Of a stretch of DNA of 64,000 nt, positions 57,070 through 64,000 are shown piece by piece. Both the position numbers and the translations under genes were made by a program. Positions within the stretch are counted from its first letter, which is position 1. Each line of letters begins with the position of its first letter. Below the pieces are notes generated by a model, which was not told where the DNA came from, did no database searches, and saw only the letters and a list, made by a program, of their open reading frames with translations. This DNA comes from Janthinobacterium sp051380875 (GTDB lineage Bacteria > Pseudomonadota > Gammaproteobacteria > Burkholderiales > Burkholderiaceae_D): positions 124,001-188,000 of the forward strand of contig NZ_JBNYXW010000013.1 in the NCBI RefSeq assembly GCF_051380875.1. The letters run 5' to 3'.

Positions 57070-58673
57070 GCGGGGGCTTGCCAGGTGATGGAAGAGAGCC
57101 GATAGCTGCGCTCGAACGGGTCGATGCTCACGCCCGACACGCGGCGCGACACGGCCATCGTCTGGCGGTACCAGACGATGGGAATCACCGGCAAGCCTTG
57201 CTGCAGCTCGCCCGCTATTGTCCCGCGCAGCTGCGCCGCCTGCGTGTTGCCAGCTGGCGCGCCGCCAGACAGGCGCGCCAGCGCGGCGCTGACGGACGGG
57301 CTATGCCAGCCCATGGCGCCCCAGTCGCCGCCATGCACGCCGTAATCGTCGGCCAGGGTGGCGACGGGATCGGGCAGGTTGCCGAAATTGCGCGCCACGA
57401 GGGCGATTTCCAGCGCGCCGCTGCGGTGGCCGGCGGGTATGTCGCTGGAATTGCCCACCACGACCTTGATGGCGATGCCGATCTGGCGCAGTTCTTCCTG
57501 CACCGCCGTGGCGATCAGCGGCAGTTCGGGGCGGTCGACAAAGGTGGTCAATGTGAGGGCCAGGCGCTTGCCATCGCGCTGCGCGATGCCGTCTGGCCCC
57601 GGCAGATAGCCGGCCTGGCGCAGCAGCGCGCGCGCAGCAGCGGGATCGCTGCGCAGGGGCGCCATGTTCGGCTGATGCCAAAGGGCCATCGCGGGCGGGA
57701 ATAGCTGCGTGGCGGCCAGGTCGGCGTCGCGCAGCAGGGCGCGGGCGATGCCGTCGCGGTCCAGCGCCAGGCTGATGGCGCGCCGCACGCGCACGTCTGC
57801 CAGCAGCGGATGGCCGGCGTTGAGTTTCAAGAAAGTGGTGCGCGGCAGCGGCGCGGCCACCAACTGCACGTTGGGCTGGCGCAGCAGGCGGCGGATGCTG
57901 GGCGGGTCCAGCGAGAAGGCCAGGTCGGCCTGGCCGCTTTGCACCATCAGGGTGCGCGTTTCTGCGCGCGAGACGCTGATATAACGGGCGCGGCGCACGG
58001 CAGGCGGTTCGCCGCGCCAGCCGTTGAAATACGCCACATCGAACTGTTGCGGCAGCGCGATGGACGTAATTTTGTATGGGCCGCTGCCGATGATGCGCAG
58101 CACGCGCCCGTTGGCGCCATACGATGCGGGTGCCAGTACTTGCGTGCCCGAATGCGTGAACAGATAGGGCAGCGGCGCGTACGGCTGCGCCAGGGTCACG
58201 ACGATGGCGCCGCGCGCGGCCCCGATGCTGCTGATGCGGGCAAGGCGCAGCACGCCGGGCGTGGCCAGCGCGCGCTGCAGCGAGACGAGCACCGTGCCGG
58301 CCGTCAGCGGCGTGCCGTCGTGGAATAATTTACCCTGGGTGATGAAGAAGCGCCATTCCAGGCCATCTTGCGACACTTCCCAGTCGCTGGCCAGCGCCGG
58401 CAGCAAGCGGCCCTGGTCGTCGGCGTCGAGCAGGGTTTGCACCACTTCCATGCGGGTAAACATGTAGCCGCCACGCGACGGCTCCAGCCCCGTTAATTCC
58501 CACGGCCCGACGACGCTCAAGGTGTCGCCGCTGGCTGGCGCGATCGGTGCGTGGTCGCTGGCGGGGCCGTCATGGGCCCAGGCGGGTGTCAGCTGCGGCG
58601 CGATGCCGGCGGCCAGCAGGCCTGACAGGCGGCGCAGCAGCATGCGTCTGCCGGAGGAACAGGAATCGGTCAT
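57066..58673 (-). CDS. Periplasmic substrate-binding protein (SBP_bac_5, peptide/nickel type)
   Basis: A 535-residue exported protein. The N-terminus has an Arg-rich segment (SGRRMLLRRLSGLLAAG) and a cleavage region near residue 33, Sec- or Tat-like. The family motif ALASDWEVSQDGLEWRFFI occurs near residue 95, and KLNAGHPLLADVRVRRAISLALDRDGIARAL near 270. This is the peptide/nickel/metallophore binding group; the ligand cannot be read from sequence. First gene of the operon: binding protein, two permeases, fused ATPase. Confidence 0.87.
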   Translation of the reverse strand: MTDSCSSGRRMLLRRLSGLLAAGIAPQLTPAWAHDGPASDHAPIAPASGDTLSVVGPWELTGLEPSRGGYMFTRMEVVQTLLDADDQGRLLPALASDWEVSQDGLEWRFFITQGKLFHDGTPLTAGTVLVSLQRALATPGVLRLARISSIGAARGAIVVTLAQPYAPLPYLFTHSGTQVLAPASYGANGRVLRIIGSGPYKITSIALPQQFDVAYFNGWRGEPPAVRRARYISVSRAETRTLMVQSGQADLAFSLDPPSIRRLLRQPNVQLVAAPLPRTTFLKLNAGHPLLADVRVRRAISLALDRDGIARALLRDADLAATQLFPPAMALWHQPNMAPLRSDPAAARALLRQAGYLPGPDGIAQRDGKRLALTLTTFVDRPELPLIATAVQEELRQIGIAIKVVVGNSSDIPAGHRSGALEIALVARNFGNLPDPVATLADDYGVHGGDWGAMGWHSPSVSAALARLSGGAPAGNTQAAQLRGTIAGELQQGLPVIPIVWYRQTMAVSRRVSGVSIDPFERSYRLSSITWQAPA

Positions 58674-58754
58674 CGTGCCATGGCGGAGCGCCGTCCAGTG
58701 AGGGGAGGGCAGATTCTAATGCACGGCGCAGCGTGTAGGCAAATCAGCAGGCAA

Positions 58755-59690
58755 CTATGGCGTCGCGTAGGCGGTGGTGCCACTGAGCTGCGCGCGCACC
58801 TGGCCCACGTCGCGCATGGGGGCGCGGCCGAACTGGCGGCTGTATTCGCGGCTGAACTGCGATTCGCTGGCGTAGCCGACCCGGTAGCCGGCCGTGCCCG
58901 CGTCGATTCTCTCGACCAGCATCAGCCGCCGCGCTTCCTGCAGGCGCAGCAGCTTCTGGTACTGCACCGGCGTCATGGCGGTAATGGCCTTGAAGTGGTG
59001 GTGCAAGGACGACATGCTCATGTTCGCTATGCCGGCCAGGTGTTCGATGCGCAGCGGCTGCGCGTAATGGTGCTTGATCCAGTCGATGGCTTGCCCCACC
59101 TGGTGCGACTGGCTGCTGGCCAGCGCCATGTGGCGCAAGCGTGCGCCCACGGGGCCATGCAGCAGGCGGTAGGTCAGTTCGCGGCGGACCAGGGGTGCCA
59201 GGGTGGCGATATCGTCCGGTTGGTCGAGCAGGCGCACCAGGCGCAGCATGGCGTCGAGCAGCTCGGGCGAAACGTCGCTGACGGAGATGCCGCGCGTGGC
59301 GGGGATGATTTTCTGCCGCATCGCGCTGGCGCTGGCACTTTCACTATCGAGCAGCGCGGCCACGTCGGCGATGTCGACGCCCAGCACCACGCACAAATGC
59401 GGCGCTTCCTCGCTCGCTTCCACCACGCGCACCTGCACCGGCAGGTCGACGGACGTCAGCAGATACTGCATGCGGCTGTAATGGAAGGTTTCCGTGCCCA
59501 GCGTGACATGCTTGGCCCCTTGCGCGATCAGCGCCACGCTGGGGCGCGCCGCGTGGAACAGCGACTCGGTAGTCGAGGACTGGCGGTGGAAGGTGAGGTT
59601 GCCGATGGCCGTCGTGTAGTCGCCATTGCGCGGCGCGTGGCGGCTGATCAGGGCGGCGATTTCATCTTGCGGGGGAATCTGTGTGGACAT
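58755..59690 (-). CDS. AraC-family transcriptional regulator
   Basis: A 311-residue regulator. The N-terminal AraC_N (PF06719-type) ligand domain covers about 20-180 (LFHAARPSVALIAQGAKHV). The C-terminal double helix-turn-helix covers about 205-300, with IANMSMSSLHHHFKAITAMTPVQYQK and YRVGYASESQFSREYSRQFG. It lies divergent from the zinc alcohol dehydrogenase and probably activates it. ATG 59690 (MSTQIPPQ) was preferred; a longer in-frame start reaches into the 9-bp repeat and gives an unlikely N-terminus. Confidence 0.85.
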   Translation of the reverse strand: MSTQIPPQDEIAALISRHAPRNGDYTTAIGNLTFHRQSSTTESLFHAARPSVALIAQGAKHVTLGTETFHYSRMQYLLTSVDLPVQVRVVEASEEAPHLCVVLGVDIADVAALLDSESASASAMRQKIIPATRGISVSDVSPELLDAMLRLVRLLDQPDDIATLAPLVRRELTYRLLHGPVGARLRHMALASSQSHQVGQAIDWIKHHYAQPLRIEHLAGIANMSMSSLHHHFKAITAMTPVQYQKLLRLQEARRLMLVERIDAGTAGYRVGYASESQFSREYSRQFGRAPMRDVGQVRAQLSGTTAYATP

Positions 59691-59810
59691 GTGGGTCAGT
59701 ATGCGGCAGGCGAGGCGGAGAACGCTTGATCTTACGCAGATTTGGAGGATCGTGCAAAGGTCTTGCAGGATCACGGTAACGCGCGCCGCGCATTTGCCGC
59801 ACACTAGTCG

Positions 59811-59846
59811 CATTCATCGCATTCATCGCATTCATCGCATTCATCG
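59811..59846 (+). repeat. 9-bp tandem repeat, four copies of CATTCATCG
   Basis: Four exact, adjacent copies lie between the AraC regulator and the alcohol dehydrogenase, followed by a partial copy (CATGCATGG). They are 60 bases before the dehydrogenase start, within its likely promoter/leader region. Confidence 0.9.
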
Positions 59847-59905
59847 CATGCATGGCACGCGTCTGTCTCGTCACATCTTCCCGTCACATATATATAGGAG
59901 TTTTC

Positions 59906-60958
59906 ATGACTACCATCGCCAAAGGCTACGCCGCACTGGGTCCCACCTCCGCACTGCAACCGTTCTCGTTCGAGCGCCGCGCCCCGCGCGCCGACGACGT
60001 GGCCATCTCGATCAAGTATTGCGGCGTGTGCCATTCCGACATCCACCAGGCGCGCGACGAATGGGGCGGCGCCGCCTTCCCGATGGTGCCGGGCCATGAA
60101 ATCGCCGGTATCGTCACGGCCGTCGGCTTTGATGTGACCAAGTTCAAGGTGGGTGACCACGTGGGCGTGGGCTGCTTCGTCGATTCCTGCACCACCTGCA
60201 AGACACGCAACGTGGACCTGGAACAGTACATGCCAGGCTTGATCCAGACCTACAACGGCGTCGAAGCGGATGGCAAGACGGTTGCGCAAGGCGGCTATTC
60301 GGACAGCATCGTCGTCAAGGAAGGCTATGTGTTGTCGATTCCCGACAACCTGCCACTGGACGCCGCCGCGCCGCTGCTGTGCGCCGGCATCACCCTGTAT
60401 TCGCCGCTGAACCACTGGAAAGCCGGCCCTGGCAAGCAGGTGGCGATCCTGGGCATGGGCGGCCTGGGCCACATGGGCGTCAAGATTGCCCACGCCATGG
60501 GCGCCGAAGTGACGGTGCTGAGCCAAACGCTGTCGAAGCGCGAAGACGGCCTGCGCCTGGGCGCCGACCATTACTACGCCACCAACGACGCGGAAACCTT
60601 CAGCAAGCTGGCCGGCACGTTTGACCTGATCATCTGCACCGTGGGCGCCTCCATCGACTGGAACCAGTACATCAACCTGCTGAAAGTGGACGGCAGCATG
60701 GTCATCGTCGGCATCCCGGACGGCGCCGTGCCGCCGATCAGCGCCTTCGGCCTGGTCGGTGCGCGCCGCAGCCTGTCCGGCTCCATGATCGGCTCGATCA
60801 AGGAAACCCAGGAAATGCTGGACTTCTGCGGCAAGCACAATATTGTTTCCGACATTGAAATCATCCGCATCCAGGATATCAATGAAGCGTTCGAGCGCGT
60901 CGTGAAGAGCGATGTGCGTTATCGCTTTGTCATTGACATGGCATCGTTGGCGGAATAA
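59906..60958 (+). CDS. NAD(P)-dependent zinc alcohol dehydrogenase, YahK-like
   Basis: A 350-residue MDR enzyme. Catalytic zinc ligands: Cys39 (YCGVCHSD), His64 (VPGHEIAG) and a Cys in LLCAGITLY. The Rossmann motif is AILGMGGLGHMGVK (about 184-197). It is close to the cinnamyl/YahK broad aldehyde reductase group. The structural-zinc lobe keeps only Cys95 and Cys98; the other two expected positions are Arg101 and Met109, so this lobe probably does not bind zinc. AGGAG lies 7 bases before ATG 59906. Likely controlled by the divergent AraC regulator. Confidence 0.88.
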   Translation: MTTIAKGYAALGPTSALQPFSFERRAPRADDVAISIKYCGVCHSDIHQARDEWGGAAFPMVPGHEIAGIVTAVGFDVTKFKVGDHVGVGCFVDSCTTCKTRNVDLEQYMPGLIQTYNGVEADGKTVAQGGYSDSIVVKEGYVLSIPDNLPLDAAAPLLCAGITLYSPLNHWKAGPGKQVAILGMGGLGHMGVKIAHAMGAEVTVLSQTLSKREDGLRLGADHYYATNDAETFSKLAGTFDLIICTVGASIDWNQYINLLKVDGSMVIVGIPDGAVPPISAFGLVGARRSLSGSMIGSIKETQEMLDFCGKHNIVSDIEIIRIQDINEAFERVVKSDVRYRFVIDMASLAE

Positions 60959-61003
60959 GCGTTCTGATGGCTCCGGACCCAAGCGCAAAAGCAAGGACCA
61001 GGC

Positions 61004-62629
61004 TCAGGTCGCAATACCGTACTTGTGCTGCGTGGCCGCATACTGCTGCTTGAGCGACTCCAGCTTCGGATGCCTGGGGTCGAGCTTGCGGATCACCTGC
61101 ATCTGGTGCTGCGCCTGTTCGGCCAGCGGCGCTTCCCAGCCCAGCATATTGAGCTGGCGCAAGATGGCGTCGACGGAGGCGAATAGCACGGGCAGGTTGC
61201 CAGGCGTCTTGCGCAGGGCCTGGCGCAGTACGAATACGGCCCCCTTGAGTTCGCCGTTTTCCGACTTGCTGGCCGCATCCTGCATCAGTTCCTGCACCTG
61301 GTTGCTGATTTGCTGGCCCATGCCTTGCGCCAGATCATGGCGTCCCGCCTTTTCAAACACGTCCACGGCCGCTTCCATCGTCACTTCGCTGTCCGCCTCG
61401 TTGACGAGTTTGAGCATGACGTCAGATGCCGCCTGCTCCAGGTTGTTCTTCAGGCAGCTTTGCACCAGCCCCACTTTGAGCTGCGTCGACAGGCCGCGCG
61501 CGCCGTCGAGGGCGCGCGCGGCCAGTTGCAGTTCGCTGGCCGCGGCGATGTCGTTGCCCGACAACTCATGCAGCATGGCGGCCGAGATGGCGCGGCACGC
61601 TTCCACGTTGGCGCCGCCGCGCAGGGAACGTTCCATATCGCGCAATACACCGCTCGCTTGCGGCGCATCGCCTTTCTTTACCAGCGTCTTGAGCAGATTG
61701 ACGTGGTCTTCCGGGTCGCGAAATTCAGAATATTTGGCTTTGGTGACCACCTGTTTGTAGGCCCGCTCGGCGGCGCCAATGTCGCCCGTGTCAAACGCGA
61801 TGCCGCCCAGGTGGCGCAGCCGGCGCACCATGTGCGGCGAAATGGCCACCGCGTCTTCGAGGATTTTCTTCGCCTGCAGCTGCTGGCCCATGGCTTCATG
61901 GTTTTGCGCCAGCAGATCGTAGGCGGCCATGAAGCGGGGACTCTGCTCGACCAGTGCGAGCAGCGTGACTTGCGCATCTTCGTGGCGCTGCTGCTCGAAC
62001 AGGGTGCGCGCCAGGCCCAGATGGGCCCAGGCCATGGGCCGCGTGGCCAGCGTGTCGGCGTAGATGTGCTCCGCTTCGCGCCATTCACCCAGCGTGAGGT
62101 GCAGCTCGGCGCGCAAACGGGCGAAATCGGCCGCCAGGCGCGGGTGCTGCAGTTCGGCCGCGCGGCAGCTTTTGACGGCTTCGCGCAAGTCGCCCTTGTC
62201 GATCAGCTGATAGGTGGGCAGGAAGATGGCGCGGCGCTCGATGGCGCGCTCGATGCGCCCGCTCAGCACATCGACCGTGAACGGTTTCAATATATAGTCG
62301 GCCGGCGTCAGTTCGGCCGCGCTGATGACCTTGCTGTGGATGGCTTCGGACGTCAACATGATGAAGATCGTCCATAGCCCGATCAGTTTGTGGTGGCGCA
62401 AGTCTTCCAGCAATTGCTGGCCATCCTGGCCGTCCGTGCCACTACCAAGATCGTATTCACACAGGATGATGTCGAACGGTTTCTTCATCAGCAGCCGGAT
62501 GGCCGTGCCGGAATTGACGGCATATTCCACCTTGGTGATGGCTGCCTGGTTCAGCATATTGTGCAGATTGCCCCGCATGCTGGGGTTCGGGTCGACGATC
62601 AGGACAGACAAGTCGCTATATTCTGGCAT
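61004..62629 (-). CDS. Receiver-TPR protein (CheY-like domain plus tetratricopeptide repeats)
   Basis: A 541-residue cytosolic protein. The receiver domain (about 5-130) starts LSVLIVDPNPSMRG and has the conserved Lys in YILKPF. The usual phospho-Asp position at the end of beta-3 is Glu58 (ILCEYDLG), and the second acidic residue of the pocket is also missing (VDPNP). The rest (about 150-530) is a chain of TPR-like helical pairs. Such proteins occur beside c-di-GMP and chemotaxis genes; the partner is unknown. Output is probably protein binding, not DNA binding. Confidence 0.82.
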   Translation of the reverse strand: MPEYSDLSVLIVDPNPSMRGNLHNMLNQAAITKVEYAVNSGTAIRLLMKKPFDIILCEYDLGSGTDGQDGQQLLEDLRHHKLIGLWTIFIMLTSEAIHSKVISAAELTPADYILKPFTVDVLSGRIERAIERRAIFLPTYQLIDKGDLREAVKSCRAAELQHPRLAADFARLRAELHLTLGEWREAEHIYADTLATRPMAWAHLGLARTLFEQQRHEDAQVTLLALVEQSPRFMAAYDLLAQNHEAMGQQLQAKKILEDAVAISPHMVRRLRHLGGIAFDTGDIGAAERAYKQVVTKAKYSEFRDPEDHVNLLKTLVKKGDAPQASGVLRDMERSLRGGANVEACRAISAAMLHELSGNDIAAASELQLAARALDGARGLSTQLKVGLVQSCLKNNLEQAASDVMLKLVNEADSEVTMEAAVDVFEKAGRHDLAQGMGQQISNQVQELMQDAASKSENGELKGAVFVLRQALRKTPGNLPVLFASVDAILRQLNMLGWEAPLAEQAQHQMQVIRKLDPRHPKLESLKQQYAATQHKYGIAT

Positions 62630-63032
62630 GGTTCAGCTTTCGTTCATCTGTGTGCGCATCTGCGGTTCGCTACTGCAGGTTAGTTGCCAAAGAATACTAA
62701 CCATACTCACTAGTATTTTTTATCAGCATACTGCAAAGCCATGCCGCATTGCCAATAAAATGCAGCGAATTGAACGCAGGGCAGGGCGATGCCATGCAAC
62801 TGTTGCTTTGCGCCGTATTGCATGCTTGCCGCCGCAGCGGAAAATGCCGCAGCGTGGCTGGCCGGATACCGTTGCTTGCAGGCACGTTACTTGCAAGAGT
62901 GTCTTGCATCGTCACCCGGGAAAGCGTATTCTAAATACAACTGCATTCGGCCCTCGCGGCACGCGTCTAGCGCAGTGACTGACACAGTGGCGGGACCGCT
63001 GGCGCTTTACCTTTATCAGGATGTCCCCCGTC
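62630..63032. other. Intergenic region, 403 bases, divergent promoters
   Basis: It separates the receiver-TPR gene (minus) from the GGDEF gene (plus). A 7-bp perfect inverted repeat, AATACTA (62693-62699) and TAGTATT (62711-62717), is followed by Ts and may be an operator or a weak terminator. Short frames within show no ribosome binding site. Confidence 0.5.
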
Positions 63033-64000
63033 ATGGCTTTTCCTACTCTGAGCACGCTGCGGCGCGTTGCCGTCCCCCTCGCATTTGGCGGCAACAGCGA
63101 GCAGCAGCACACCTATTTTGCCGAACTGCACCGCGTCGGCATGGTGACGCAGCTGCTGGGCATCATCGCCTACAGCCTGACCTGGCTGCTGATGCCGCCT
63201 GCGTTCCAGCCGAATCTGCCGTATGCCGTGCTGGCGCTGCTGGGCATGCTGGCCAGCCTGATCGTGCGCTACCGCTGCAGCACCTTGCCCGTACTGACCA
63301 TTACCGGCGCCTGCGCCGTGCTGACCCTGACCTTTGGCCTGCGCACCATGGCCGACGCCGTCCATCACGCCAGCTTCTGGGTCTTGCCCGTGGGCGTCTT
63401 CATGACCCTGGCGATTGCCTCCATCTTCAATGGCGGGCTCAGTTACCTGGCCGTGGTGGCCGGCGTGTGGTGGAATATGGGCCATGGCCTGTATCCCGTG
63501 AATGCGGGCTTGCCCGACCAGCCCTGGGTGCCGCTGATGATCACCGTCAGCGTGCTGTTCGGGCTGGCGCTGAATGTCAGTTTCAGTTTATTGCGTTTGC
63601 GCAACTATCACTCCAGGCAGGAATTGACGCGGCTGGCTTTCCAGGACAGCTTGACGGGCCTCAACAACCGCCGCATGTTCACGCAGCGCGCGCAGCAGAT
63701 GCATGGCGCGCCCCGCGGCGGCATGCTGTATTTCCTCATGATCGATATCGATAATTTCAAGAATATCAACGACTTGCAAGGACATGATGCAGGTGACGCG
63801 GTGCTGGTGCAGACGGCCGTCATCATCGCAGACAAGGCGCAAGGCCATTTGTGCGGCCGCCTGGGCGGCGAAGAATTCGGCGTCGTCTACGCGGGCGACC
63901 GCGATGCCGTGCGCGCGTTTGCCAGCGCCCTGGTCGATGCCGTCAGCCATGCCTTCCAGTCCGGGCACCTCGTCTCGATCAGCGTGGGCGTCGCCGAGCT
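63033..64000 (+). CDS. Membrane diguanylate cyclase, GGEEF type (cut by window edge)
   Basis: The frame is open to the window end; about 322 residues are visible. Five to six hydrophobic segments occupy about residues 35-195. The GGDEF domain then starts LAFQDSLTGLNNRRMF (about 207-222), with substrate Asp in LMIDIDNFKNIND and the active A-site RLGGEEFGVVYAG. It should make c-di-GMP at the inner membrane. ATG 63033 is taken (AGGA 12 bases upstream); an in-frame ATG at 63021 lacks a spaced site. The C-terminus is missing. Confidence 0.9.
   Translation, partial: MAFPTLSTLRRVAVPLAFGGNSEQQHTYFAELHRVGMVTQLLGIIAYSLTWLLMPPAFQPNLPYAVLALLGMLASLIVRYRCSTLPVLTITGACAVLTLTFGLRTMADAVHHASFWVLPVGVFMTLAIASIFNGGLSYLAVVAGVWWNMGHGLYPVNAGLPDQPWVPLMITVSVLFGLALNVSFSLLRLRNYHSRQELTRLAFQDSLTGLNNRRMFTQRAQQMHGAPRGGMLYFLMIDIDNFKNINDLQGHDAGDAVLVQTAVIIADKAQGHLCGRLGGEEFGVVYAGDRDAVRAFASALVDAVSHAFQSGHLVSISVGVAE

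Noticed and set aside
59811..59846. CRISPR-like array
   Set aside because: The 9-bp units are directly adjacent with no spacers, and no cas gene is present.

Overview
The window is GC-rich and densely coded. Its gene content and synteny point to a betaproteobacterium of the Oxalobacteraceae, most likely Janthinobacterium or a close relative: tig-clpP-clpX-lon-hup-tRNA-Asp(x2)-ppiD in that order, thrC-moeA-moaD, an hpnCDE squalene cluster, and a threonine-to-glycine kbl-tdh pair under an XRE-cupin regulator. The genus is inferred from protein resemblance, not from rRNA. I saw no rRNA, transposase, integrase, CRISPR array or prophage gene. It reads as ordinary chromosomal backbone.

Left part (1-14 kb): the 3' end of otsB and a GH15 glycosidase; a Fur-boxed PepSY membrane protein; an RsbQ-like alpha/beta hydrolase that overlaps a PAS hybrid histidine kinase; an MFS exporter; several small conserved proteins (DUF6328, a 70-aa protein, YidB/DUF937); a YegD-type Hsp70; a DnaQ-like exonuclease; and an EAL-CBS-GGDEF protein.

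Middle (14-32 kb): prolyl oligopeptidase; a threonine/serine catabolic block (XRE-cupin regulator, kbl, tdh, sdaA) with a well-formed palindromic operator; an AAA ATPase; thrC-moeA-moaD; a flavoprotein; a three-gene envelope operon (54-aa membrane peptide, DUF1700, GIN/DUF2807); and hpnC-hpnD-hpnE for squalene.

Right half (32-64 kb): an RND efflux pair followed by a decayed second copy of the permease 3' end; tRNA-Leu; the protein quality-control block tig-clpP-clpX-lon-hup with two tRNA-Asp genes and ppiD; a promoter-terminator unit that may encode a small RNA; tesA/ybbA whose divergent start codons share one CATG; nnrD; a fused 5-oxoprolinase/hydantoinase gene broken by an in-frame amber codon; a four-gene peptide/nickel-type ABC importer with ATGA overlaps; an AraC regulator divergent from an alcohol dehydrogenase across a 9-bp tandem repeat; a receiver-TPR protein with Glu at the phospho-acceptor position; and a GGEEF diguanylate cyclase cut by the window edge.

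The loci I would look at first are the RsbQ-PAS kinase pair, the amber-interrupted oxoprolinase, the kbl operator and the possible small RNA before ppiD. None of these was confirmed by a database search.
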